From Toxonevra muliebris (taxonomy: Eukaryota; Arthropoda; Insecta; Diptera; Pallopteridae): a stretch of DNA of 64,000 bases. Positions 12,601-24,639 of this stretch are shown piece by piece. A program made the position numbers and the translations under genes. Under the pieces are notes generated by a model. That model was not told the origin of the DNA. It did no database searches and saw only the letters and a program-made list of their open reading frames with translations. The DNA is taken from positions 57,529,776 to 57,593,775 of the forward strand of contig OY829326.1 in assembly GCA_963691655.1 (NCBI GenBank), written 5' to 3'. Numbering within the stretch: position 1 is the first letter of the stretch; every line of letters starts with the position of its first letter.

Positions 12601-15600
12601 CATAATATATCTAACTAAAATCGATAGACCTTGATTCATTAACGAAGAGAATTTATCTTTAATTATCTTCATTAGTGAATACAGCATTTTCCATCCCTTC
12701 AAAGTTTTCTCTGATTCATAAGCAAAGAGAAAGAGAAAGATTCTATCTTCAAACTCCGTAGGATCACTTTTGCAAAAATTATTAGACAATTCAGACAAAT
12801 ATAGATTATTTTCTAGCCTCAGCCTTAAGAGACGATGGCTCTCATTATTTACGAGGAGTTACCGGTGAATGAGCATACGAAATACATGCTGTGTAACAGT
12901 AGTAAGTCAAAGCACAAATTATGACATTAAAACCTTGAACAGTTTTAGTTTTGAATCAGTACTTTATTGGAAAAGTTTGACTTCAATTGGCTATTGTCTT
13001 ACAATAATATAATTTTATTAGATTAGATTCAATTAATCTAAAAATTTTTTATCGAATTCGAATATACGTAGGCTTGGATTCAAGAGGACATCCATGCCTT
13101 TTACTTTTTTGTTACTCTAGCTTTTAGCACTTTTGTTTCCCTCCCTTTCAATTAATATTAATATTTTAAAGAATTCTAATACCGTTTTTGAGAAATTTCT
13201 ATATACACGCTCTAATATGCTATAAATATTAAAAAATCTTTAAAATTATTTTAAGCCATTACTTGTTGCACAATTCCTTAGGCACAATTTCCACTTGTCT
13301 TGTTTGCAATAAGCTCTAGGAAAATTCATTTGGAATAAGTTTGAATAAATTTTAATATTTATTTTAGATAATTTTTTTTTTCATGTTCGTTATTTATACA
13401 ATTACATCTCGTTATACATTTTCTGCCATCTGCTTTCGAACAGCAGCTCTCTCTCTCTCACACACATATCTTCCTTAATTTGACAATGACATTTTCCACA
13501 ATAAGCATTAATTTCCTTTCATTCTTTGCAAAGGTAAGTACGTCTATGTCCAGGTATTTATAGGTCTGACTGTTCATTCGTATATGCTACAAAATAAAAT
13601 ACAAAATGGTAAAAAAAATAAAACAGAGAGCCCTAAAATCAATTTAACAGGATTTAGTAACATCAAAGCATATAACTGCGGGCCGGTATGCGCATTTTCC
13701 TACATTTTTTTCTGTTCTACGCTTACATTTTCTTGCATATCTATCTACCTACCAATTTAGTTTTTTGGTTTTTTTTCTTGTTTTTACTGTTTTTATTTCA
13801 TGCCTTTTTTCGTGGTGCGCTTTCTCTGAAAACGAAGCACACAAACACTTTAAGCCTTATAAATGCATAAAGCAGCAGAAAGCAGGCAGCCAGGCAAGAA
13901 ACAAAACAAACCAAATAAATACAAATTTCACAAAGGTATGATCACAAAACAAAAAGGTAGTGGAAGTAGTAGTAGTCATGGTAGAAGTAGTAGTAAATAG
14001 CAGCAGCAAACATACCTTTACTCTATACTCCCATACTGTAGTTAAAGATTGAAGTAACAGGAGAAGACGGTACAGTGAAGGGAATTTAGGTAGGCTTTGG
14101 TGACATTTAACAAATAAGCTTCAGAGTTAATTGTATTTTAAGTTGTTGTATTGTATCCTTACAATATATAGAGGTATACTTTTAGGCATGCACATATATT
14201 TTCAATACGTATGTATAGCTCTTTCTTCTAACATTCAAACAAAATTGGTTGGACTAAGTGGAATTTTATTTATTGGTATTATAGGTAATACATTTTGGGA
14301 ATAAAATGGAAAATCGTAAGTTAAGTTAACTTTCGAAATAAAGTAAAAGAAGAAAAAAAACAAAAATAAAGCAACAAGATTTAAGTGAATTTATTACCGA
14401 AAGTAAATTTTGATGCCTTGAGTTTGGTAGCAGAATAAGCAGAAGAAGAAGCAATGCCTGCATTTAACATTTAATATGATTTATAAGGAAAATTTAGTTT
14501 AATCTAGAGTAAAGTATAATAGCATAGGCTGCTTATTGTATTTGTTATTTTTTTTCGTTACTAAAAGTATTAAGTATAGGATTTGACTTTTTGTTTTAAA
14601 TTAAGTTTTCTATCCTCTAACAAAAAATGTTTTCCATTTTTTTTATTAAGGAAAAATTGGCTACTTTGTCTATAAATTTATTTGATTTATTTTTCTTTTT
14701 GGTAATTTTTAATAAGATGAGAATGGACAAAGGAAAAATATTCCTCGTACAAATTAGAGTTTCACACAATTATTTTAAGTAAATTTTTAGAAGGGAATTT
14801 TCGCTGAAATTTATATTTGGCACAGCGACTGAAAGAAGATTCAAGAAGTGTTTTAGAATACTTAATTTTTATTCGCTGATCACTGATCTGGAGCTGATTT
14901 GAATTGAAATGATTTATATATTTTATTTGGGAAAATTATAGAGAAAAAATTGAAATAATTAAAAATTACTTTTGGAGGCTTTTCTCCAAAATAATGCGGC
15001 TTAGGTCATAATCTATTGATTCAGTATCTTTTCCCCTCCTCGCCTAATTTTTTATAAGAATATTTTTCTAAAAATATTTTTTGATTTTCTCAAACTTTGT
15101 TCTCTAGAACCATACTAAAAAACTTGTTATTAAAAAACCTTTTCAAATGAGAGGAAAAGATTATAATGGTATTTTAGAATATCGTAAAAAAATGTAAAAC
15201 TAAAATTATTTTTTAACAATACTTCTTTCCAACTTCAACTAAAGGTATTTAGAGAACTCGAAAAGGTCCAAAAAAGTGAATCCAGCTTCGTGATCAACGC
15301 CTTAAAACTATTTTAAAACGCTTTCTAAATCATTAACTGGGAGCAGAGCTAATTTTCGGTGGTACAAAAAATATTTTATTTGTGAAATACATGAATGAAA
15401 TGTAAATTTTGACTTTTGGAGTGTGTTGTTTTAGAATCTTCTCTAATTTGTTATGGGAAATATTTTCGTGGACGAAAAGTTGTTATTTTGCCAACCGTTT
15501 GCTTTGGAGAGATACTCTGGAAAATTGTTATAAATTGAATTCCAAAATGAGAGGAAAGGAGGTTAGTGGGGCTGCCGATGTGGAAGTGAAAATTGTTCAA

Positions 15601-17504
15601 TGTTTCATAATAAATAAAAGTAAATTACTTTTTCATATCCCTAATTAATCTAGCTTTACTAACATTATTTTGAAAGCTCGGAGAGCTGCGAATAAATCGA
15701 CTTAAAATTCATGATTTGCGACTCACGACCTAAAATTAGTCTTAAGCACTTTTTGAATCCCTATTTAATTTTTGCTTGTTGCAGTATTTTTCCATTGGTT
15801 AGATAAAGCGAGTATAATTTTAACCGTTATATATATGACTTTTATACCTTTAGTGACCCTTAGTGAAATTTTCTGGCAAATATTTTTGTTGAATATTTTA
15901 ATATGTATCTTTTGAAAGGACTTTTCTGTTTTTATCAGAAACGGGGTCAAATTGTCCCATAAAAAGGAAAGGAACTAAAGGGTTAACATGTTTTACAGAA
16001 ATGACTCTCGTAAAATTCTACTATACAACTTCACAGATAAGATTTTTCTCAGACATCATTTATAACACTTTTTGCACTTAGTATTCAGATCCCTTCGACC
16101 AAAATAAGAAAACTTTGACCCACTGTAAAAAAAAAACTGAGACGTACTGTGCTATAAGTTTGTTTTACAAAAAATGGTCTATACAACATATCCTATCAGG
16201 ATTATAGGATGGCTATTCTGTTGCAAAAATGCTGTTGTACTGTGTATTTTAAATTTGAAACCTTTTGATAGGTATCAAAGCAAAAACTGATAATTGATAG
16301 AAGAACTAAATTTTAGAAGGTGTGATGACTTAGTCTTCTTAGCTGTTGAAATGTGGCATTGAAGCTTAGAAAAATTATGATGTGAATCTGGACTCTCAAT
16401 TCGAGCGCCACAAATAATGAAATCAACTAAGGGAGCAGGAGCAAATCAAAAACTGATTGGAAAAGTGAAATAGAAGTCTTGAGGAGTCTGGTTAACTACA
16501 GACAAAGAATAAAATGAAAAGGATTCAAATATCTTCAACAACCTCCAATATATCTTTTATATGCAATTATAGCCAAAATAAGAAGATTTTCTTACACTTA
16601 TTGTTTAAAAAAATTCTACTCCCCATTAAGTGCTATTTACTCATAAGAACGTAACTCATATTAAAACATTGTATTCATTTCAAATGATGACCTCTTAATA
16701 TTTATTACATACTTTGTCATAAAAAATACTATGTTCTTATGCCATTTTTAGAGCACACATTTCAAAACATTACTGCTAATTGCCTATTATTGCATATACT
16801 AATTTAATTTTTTATGTTTTTTGAACTACCTTTATCATGTTGGACTACGTTCATCATGTTGGACTATCTTCATTATGTTGGTATCTTAAAATTTTCTGTT
16901 TCTTCTTGCTTTATTTTTACCATAAAGCTTTAAATTACTTAAGTACCAACCTTAACTACATTTTACAACTAACTACTATCTTCTCTGATACTCTTACACT
17001 AATATATTTTATAGCTACAAAACTGCTGCCTCACCTTCTGTTTTTGTGTGTTTGTGCAAAACATTATTCATTTTTAATGCTACCGCAACATTTTGGCCAC
17101 TAACTGCACTCTCACTGACTGCCAGTCAGCTGTAAAAAAAAAAATACCAAACCATATTGCCAGCTATTGCCACTAACCGGAAATGCAGCAACCAGCAACA
17201 TCTTAAGCATAATTGCTCTGTGCAACACTCTGACTGCTTTGCTATATACATAAGTAAGTAAAGCTACTTACTTAAGCACATGACATGAAGGTAAGAAGTA
17301 TCATTAAAATAAGGCAAACGAATAAAAAATAAAAAAGAAGAAGAAAATAATAAAACACCTAAAAGTAGACTACAGCAAATGCAACACTGTTGCGCTTTAG
17401 GAAAATGAAGAAGCAGCAGCAGTCACAGCATCTGTGCTGTAAAGCGCGCTGGAAATAACGAAGACGACGTCCCTTGGCGGCCATATTGCATTGCTACGAG
17501 CAGC
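12601..17504. other. AT-rich intronic sequence, no gene seen
   Basis: Contains CT/CA tracts near 13450-13468, AAG/CAG-type purine tracts near 13860-14010 and scattered homopolymers. No transposon protein, SINE or long repeat was recognised. Confidence 0.5.
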
Positions 17505-17625
17505 TAGTTGTGTGTGTGTGTGTGTGTTTGGGTTTTGCGTGGTTGACTTGGTTTGGTGTGACTTGACTTGGTTAGGTGTGGTTTGGTTTGGTGTGGATTG
17601 GCTTGGTGTGGCTTGTGACTTCGTT
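17505..17625 (+). repeat. (TG)n tract followed by a tggtttggtgtg minisatellite
   Basis: A TG dinucleotide run (about 17508-17528) passes into a G/T-only minisatellite built from ttggtttggtgtg, gacttgg and gattggcttgg. The strand is strikingly purine/pyrimidine mixed but almost devoid of A and C, so both strands give open frames by composition. On the host transcript this is CA/CCAA-rich. Confidence 0.75.
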
Positions 17626-18959
17626 GTGTATTGTCTTACACTTGCCTTATGGGTACAATTTGAAGTGCTTAAGCGAACTGATACCAATTAAGCAGAGGTA
17701 GCGAATAAAGCTACTTGCACATCTTCTTCAATGTCTCTAACGATGTTATAGTATTAAGAAAACAAAACCATTGCATACTTTGTGGCATAACGTAAAGTGG
17801 GATTGTTTATGTGTGCTTTTGTGATATTAAGTATGGATTTATTTAATTTTATAGTTTTAGGTATTTATGAGTGCAATTGTTTTTTTTTCTAAGATAATTA
17901 ATATTTTGTTATTGCATGATTTGTTTTGTTCAATACAAAAAAAATATTATGATGCAGCAGCCTAGAAATATGCAATATATCTAATTGTTTTATTTCCAAC
18001 TATTTTAGATGCACATTGAAAACTACAAATTCCAATTATGGTGCTTGCAATTATTTGCATTATATGCATGCATATATAGATATAATATTATGTATATTTA
18101 TATATTAATATGCAATGCATAATAAAATATTTTATATGAAAATATCACACAAAAATTACAATTTAATTGCATGTTGCTACAGCAACACAACACAACATAA
18201 CAATACAACAATAAGATAGATGAGATGATGTTGATGTATAACACAGTATTTTTGTTATTATTGTTGTTCACTCCATTGTTGAATTGTTATTATTATTGCT
18301 GTTGTTGTTGTTGTTGCTGTTGTTATTATACTTTTCTGATTTGTGAAACTCTAATGTTATGTAAACCAAAATCGAGTTACGCATTTTAATTAGCTACAAA
18401 ATGAAATGAAATGATGCAATCCAGAGTAAGCAAGCAAGCAAGCATCATGCGTGGGCAGTATTCAGTTGGCAGCAATAACATAACATCAGCTACCACTGTG
18501 TGGTAGCATATACAGGAGAAATCGAAGGGAAGGAGATACATACATGTTCAACAACATTGAAGAAGATCAATTTGTTTTTGTCCATATTATTATCATCATC
18601 ATTTTTCGGGTGAAGGATTTCGTACTAAATACATACGCAATACATCACAATACAATGTAATGTTCACGTGTTGTATGCAGCTAGCAACAAAAAACCTTCA
18701 TACACACACACAACAAGTATCATATATCCTTTTTCACAATTACTTATATATACACACACGGACTTACATGAACAGATATTTGCATAAAGTCGGCCTAACA
18801 CACAGTAGCGTTGTAGTATCTCGTAACAATCTATATAATCCAGTAGGAAATGAGGCAAGGTATGATATTCTTGAAAGTGTAAGGTTCTTTCTTAAAATTA
18901 TTTTTTTTTTTATTCTGTTAAACTCTGGTCAAAAGTCGGTTAAAAAAATAGAATCAATT
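17626..18959. other. AT-rich intronic sequence with trinucleotide and dinucleotide repeats
   Basis: Includes a (GTT/GCT)n block near 18296-18325, short (CA)n near 18700-18712, and AT-rich sequence rich in tatgcat around 18050-18120. No coding signal. Confidence 0.5.
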
Positions 18960-19770
18960 TTAGACTAAAATTCCGATTAAAATTCAAACCAAACTCACAC
19001 TAAAACTCAGATAGAAAATCAGACTAAAATACCAAACCAAAAAATCAGAAGAGAGTTCGGGCTAAAATTAATACCAAAATCAGCGCAAAAATCAGAATGA
19101 TATTCAGAGAACAGAGCAGACTAAAAACCATTTTATAAATATAATGAAAACTCAGAACAAAACACAAACCAAAAATTAAACTAACGGTCGGACGATAACT
19201 TAGACCAAAACTTAGATTACAATTAGACAAAATTTAGACCAAAACTCAGAAAAACAACTCAAAACTTGGATTAAAATTCAGACCAAATATCTGAAAGAAA
19301 TTCAATTCAAAAATAAAATCAAATTTCATTATGAGATTAAAAGCAAGAATGAAACTAAAACAAATACTGAAATTTATACAAAAATTCAGACTATAGATCA
19401 GACCAAAATTGGATCAAAATCAATCAAAGGTCGAATAAAAATTCAGACGAGAATCAGGCAAAAGCTCAGATCAAAATTAAAATTAAATTCAGAAGAAAAT
19501 TTAAAATAAAAACTAGTCTTCGAATTCAAAGCAAAGACTACCAAAAAAAATCGAACCAAAACTCAAATTAATATTCGGGTACAATTAAGATCAAAAGTTA
19601 GACCAGAGCCAGAACAAAATTTAGACCAGACAAATTCTGATCAAGGAACAAAAAAAAAAAATTGGGTTTAAATTCCGATTGAAACTCAGACTAAATATAC
19701 ACCAAAAGTTAAATAAAAGATCAGATCAAAACTTTGATCAAAACACAGATAAAAATTCAGACCTCAAATA
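18960..19770 (+). repeat. Decayed ~12-13 bp minisatellite (aaaattcagacc / aaaactcagac)
   Basis: About 800 bp in which aaaattcaga(c)caaaa and aaaactcaga(c) alternate with many point changes and small indels. Almost every stretch of 13-26 bp restarts the motif. It ends in a poly-G tract. The low T content and absence of any flanking element ends point to in-place expansion and decay rather than insertion. Confidence 0.8.
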
Positions 19771-19779
19771 AGACTGAAA

Positions 19780-19796
19780 AGGGGGGGGGGGGGGGA
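19780..19796 (+). repeat. Poly-G homopolymer (~15 nt)
   Basis: A run of about 15 G directly follows the minisatellite. On the host transcript it is poly-C. Such runs are rare in an AT-rich genome and are also prone to sequencing error, so its length is uncertain. Confidence 0.85.
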
Positions 19797-21253
19797 AATA
19801 GATAAAGAGCGAGACCAGATAAAATAAAGTAGGGTGAACTGCCCGCCAAATAGATGTAATACAGTCCAAAGGAATATAATGACCAGTTAATCAACATAAA
19901 GATTTTTAAAGAATTTAAGCATTCACAGCTATGGAAGGATCTGCTGCCCATTTAGCTACCCTTTGACTATTGCTAAGATGACGGAAAATGTGACGCCTGA
20001 GAAACTTTTGAAAATATTGTTCTTTAGAAAAAGGCTTTTATTTTAAATTCGTTAGAAAAGAATAGTTTAGGCCATAAAGGTTGAAATTTTTTATTAAACC
20101 AAATTCCTCAATCTCGCTTAATGTAATCCATTCCTACTGGGTACATTATGAACACATATATAGTATACATCCATACAAAATATAACATACTATATTGAGT
20201 ACGTGCAAATCTGACCAAAATTTAAATTGAGAAAAGAGACATGAAAATTCTGGGAATATATTCTATACATACATATTTACATATACATACATATGTAAAT
20301 ATACATATACATGAGTGTATGAATCTATGTACATACAAGTATATATGCATGATGTGTGAGTGTGTGGTATTTTGTGAAAACAAGAATATCGAATTTTAAT
20401 TACATTTTGAGTGTTGTTGCCGTTGTTGTTTGTTGCTATTACATTGAATATTGAGTAGAAATGATTTTTGATTGAGTATGTATGCATCTAGTTGAATTTA
20501 TAAAATACAAAAATGAATAGGATGGGTGGAGTTCATACCTCATGCATATGTACTTACTTATTTTTTTTTATACATACATATACATGCCTTATATAAAATT
20601 GTGGTTGAATTTATTTTACATAAGAATGTGTTGTGTGAGTGTGTAATTTGCATTATTTTATTGCATGTGTGTGTATGAATGTGTGTGTTTGTGTATGAAT
20701 TTTAATTGGTTTTATTACGTATCCTAAAAATTTTCTATGATTTTTGAAATTTGTTATTGGTCAATATTATTATGCAAGCAAAGAGTTTTGTAATTTTGTT
20801 ATTGACTGCAACTGCAATTGTAAATGCAAAAAAAAAAAAAAAAAAATATTTGAAACAATTTATAACCAAATTAATGGAGATCTATGCAAAGAATTGCGTA
20901 AATGAAGAATTATATAAGCTGGTAGCTCTAAGCTCTAAAGTAGTTTAGTTCAGTGAGATGAACATGTTTGGATTAATTTTTTTTTAGGGATAAGTTGAAG
21001 TAGACCAACAATTGTTGCTTACTTTTTTTTTTTGTCATTTTTCAATGATTTAAATAAATAAAGAAAAGTATTGAAGCTTAGAGTCAAAGTGCTTTTAATT
21101 CAAATATAATCCAATGCCAATTTCTGACGAATTTTTAATATGAGGTCAAAATCTCTGGAAAATCTTATCTGAAATTTGGGTCATATGAGCAGTGAAGGCA
21201 GTATCAGCTCTTGCCAAGTGTAATCAGTACTACTTCTGTTTAGGAAAATAAGA
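19797..21253. other. AT-rich intronic sequence with acatatgta-type microsatellites
   Basis: catacatacatatgtaaatatacat tracts lie near 20265-20315, TG tracts near 20640-20695 and poly-A at about 20828-20846. Nothing coding was recognised. Confidence 0.5.
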
Positions 21254-21556
21254 ATGGTTAAAGCCTCTCACATCTTCACCCATGCAGATCTCAGTCTTTC
21301 CAATTACTATGCGATTCAAAAAACACTAGAACATACTTCTAAGCTTCACATCTCATACAGAAATTTATTTGAAATATTAAAAACTTGGAAGGGAAGAAGA
21401 CTCTCTACCAGAATTAGCACATCTCACAAACTCTTACGAGAAAGCATAACCAAGATTTTTAGGATCGAGATGAGAAAACTTATTCAATTGCTTAATTCTA
21501 CAAAAAGTTTAAGACATTTAAAGGGGCACAAGCCGGACGTGTGTCGTTTCGCGTAA
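21254..21556 (+). pseudogene. Possible C-terminal scrap of an RNase-H-type LINE
   Basis: An open frame of 100 codons with more balanced composition than its surroundings. Its second half (KIFRIEMRKLIQLL, then KPDVCRFA at the end) resembles the LSR-x-LR-x-LIGLLTGH ... CRFC tail found after the RNase H domain of LOA/I-type non-LTR retrotransposons, like the better copy at 48240-48660. The TGH motif and the final Cys are missing. This is a weak resemblance; a random open frame is possible. Confidence 0.35.
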
Positions 21557-24190
21557 TACACTAGTATTTCCCTTTAAGTAAAAAAGCAATTGAACTTCCT
21601 TAGAAAACTTAAGGGCGAAATATATTTATTCAAATTAAATTCAAAATAGTGAGATTATGAACTGACAGTCTCAGTAATTCTTGTACAACTGGTCTTGTGT
21701 ATTACCTCGACCGGTGTAGTATATAGAATAAATATATTTCTAATTTATATGTATATTAATAATGAAATTAAAATGTTACCGCAAGATGTCGCCACACATT
21801 AATATTCTACTGTTATATAGAGAATATGGTACAAAGAGGTAAGAAGAAGATGCACTCAAGACCTACCTACCTTCCAAAACTTTTAAACTTGCTTATTACA
21901 GCTAAATGTTTCCACAAATATTAGATTCTTAAATCAGCTTATTTATAGGAAACTATATATTTTTGCATTTTCTCTCCTCAATCTAGCTGCCATTCTATAA
22001 CAATGACTATAAATATATAAGTAAGTATATTATTAAACACTTAAGTCAAACACATACATATTTTATTTATAAAATGCCTACAGCCTTTTCAATTAGCTAA
22101 CAAAAACGTCAACATTTTTTTCTTTATTCATTTAATCAATATTATATGCCTATAAATATGTATATGGTATATATACCAACTCAAAAACATATAGACTTTA
22201 ATCGCATATTTCTGTTTGCATTAAATGAAAATAATGCTTAGATGAAGCTCACAGAAAACAACTGCAACTCAAAACCAAAAATCTAACATATTAATTTCAT
22301 TTACTTTATGAAAGTTTTTTATTAAAACTTGATGTATGTATCTACATATAAATCAAACATGTATGCATAAACTATGTTCATATGTCTTTCAATATTAAAT
22401 ATCTCAATATTCTAAGCAAAAAAGGAGAAAATGAAGAAAAATGAACAGAAAATATACAAAAAAAAAAAAAAAGTTTGAAAGACCTATACAAAAGTTCACA
22501 ATATTAAATTATACTGTTTCATGATTTCTAGTCTTATTTTTTTGTATATGTGGGATGTTGATACATATACATATGCACATACGTATGGTTGTATTTTTGT
22601 TTGTGCATGTGTGAGTAATATTCTCTTGACTACTGATGTTATTGTTTGTATTATTATTGTCATTATGTTATGCAAAAACTGTCATTCATATGCTCTTCAT
22701 GCAACTAAAACACATAGCTACATTGTACTACATCAGTGTATTAGTATTAGTGTATCCCAGTAGAAAATATGATGAGATAAAACCTAGTTCTTCCTTCTTT
22801 TAGCAATTTGGATCGTTGCTTTTAAAATAAAGTCGTTCCCTTCCCCTCCACAGTGTTTGCATTTGCTAATACTAGTGCATATCCACATAGCATCGCAAGC
22901 TGATATAAGAAATAATGACACAATTTGTTGTACAAAGTCGGTGAAATGAACATGAAACTTTTCAGTTTCTTGAAGAATATGAAGAATTAGGTGTAGAAAC
23001 ATTTTGTAAATTTTAGATTTAAGTCGAGAAGAATATATAGTGAATAGATATTCTGTTTGTCTTAGACTATACATGTTTGTTAGGTTTTCTAATTAAAGTC
23101 TGATAACAAATTAAACAAAATGAACAACTTGTTTGACAATTTGATACAGGAAAAGCTAAGTAGAATTGTAAAAAAAAAAAGACAATGATTGATTTCAAAG
23201 TTTTCCAGTTTGGCATTTAGTATTTGATATTCTATGATGTCTCAATAGAATTTTTTTTTTTTTCAGATGTGCCATCAGCGAGAAATTATGGCCAAGTATA
23301 TTTAGTTTATTAAAATTTCTTATTGTGGGTTTGAGTAGTTGAGTCGTTGTTGTTGAAAACATTGTAATCGTGCTGTTGCAACTGTAGTCAGAAGAAACCA
23401 GTGAAGTTGTTTGTATAGGCGTGAGATCAGTTGTTTTTTCATGAGGATTGCGGTTCCATAATCTGGGTTAATGCGCTAATAGTGACTTGTAGGCTCACAC
23501 AGTGGTGGGGTCTGCAAAACCAGAGGTAGTTAAAACCAACGCTTTCCAATAGTTTTCTATGCAATAGTCAAGGGTCGTAAGTCAGCATCAAGTAAAATCC
23601 AAGTTTACTATTTAAACAACTTTTAGCTAAATCTTAATTTGATTACATTTTTTACCATGGGTCTTAATATCAAGTTCGGAAAGAAAAAGTTTTAGCAAGC
23701 AATTCTGCATTCACATTTTTTTATATTATTAAGATTGAGTACTTTTTTTTTTATTGAAATTTTTGCCCTGAATTATAGTTTAAAAGTTTTAAAATTAATA
23801 AAAATATAAAACAATATCGGCTCTTTGTTAGTTTGAGCTTATTTGATAGGCAATAGAAGTGCAAAATAACAAGCGCTTTAAAATGTTTTTTACGAAAAAA
23901 AAAAAATTGAGATAATGGATACAGGAGAGTTTGTGATTTTCGTTAAAATATCGTTATAAAATTAAGAATTAGACTAAAAATATTTGTTTTAATAAAAGTA
24001 TTATTTCGATTTTAGAATTGAAACAAAGAACAGCTCAGAAATTTTAAATTTTTACTCGGGGCTGAAGGAAAATTTATAGTGAAGTGAATTGATAGAAAAT
24101 AAAATCAAATGTCACGTGGATGTCGTGTAAGGTTTCAAAGTATGTGTGAGTTTATAAGTGTGCATTTTTGTACATATTTTCATTAGTATT
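21557..24190. other. AT-rich intronic sequence, no gene seen
   Basis: TATA/TATG-type simple sequence, poly-A near 22459-22473 and poly-T near 23250. The stretch 23330-23600 has slightly more balanced composition, but no family was recognised. Confidence 0.5.
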
Positions 24191-24192
24191 TA

Positions 24193-24304
24193 AAAAACTT
24201 AGCCTAAAAATAGGCCAGGAGAAATAATTTTTTCTGTAGTATTGGAAAAATTAAGCCAAAAAATTTGTTACGAGAAATAATTTGTTTGTAGTATTGAAAA
24301 AAAA
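24193..24304 (+). repeat. Imperfect ~58-bp tandem duplication
   Basis: Two diverged copies of a unit with cttagcctaaaa/attaagccaaaa, then gagaaataatttttt or gagaaataatttgtt, then ctgtagtattg or tgtagtattg, followed by an A run. Confidence 0.65.
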
Positions 24305-24518
24305 AAAAAAACAATGAACACTGTTGCCGTTTTCATACGCCTTGTAATTTTAGCCATCACTGTTTTAATTTTCTTTCTTATCTTTCTTAAAATTAATAAG
24401 GATAATCATAGATTTCCATATTATACCAAAAATAGCTAAATTTATGTCATTCAATATCTTTTTTATGAATGAATTTCATTTATTTAAAAAATATGAGAAG
24501 AAATAAGATATCTGGTAT

Positions 24519-24634
24519 AGCGCAAATATTACATAGATATTAGTGTAAGTGTTCATTTTGCTTTACTGTATCCATATTAGCATAATTTTTTCTGGCGCAT
24601 ATCATGAACACTTTTATAAAGTAGTATTTGCGTT
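24519..24634. repeat. Imperfect inverted repeat (~116 bp hairpin)
   Basis: Left arm 24519-24556 and right arm 24604-24634 are complementary at both ends (cgcaaata and agtgttcat blocks), with a gap of several bases in the middle of the left arm. It may be the remains of a small foldback transposon. Confidence 0.5.
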
Positions 24635-24639
24635 AATAT

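Noticed and set aside
17397..17691. Ser/Thr/Gln-rich and Val/Gly/Cys-rich frames on opposite strands
   Set aside because: Both are translations of one G/T-only minisatellite.
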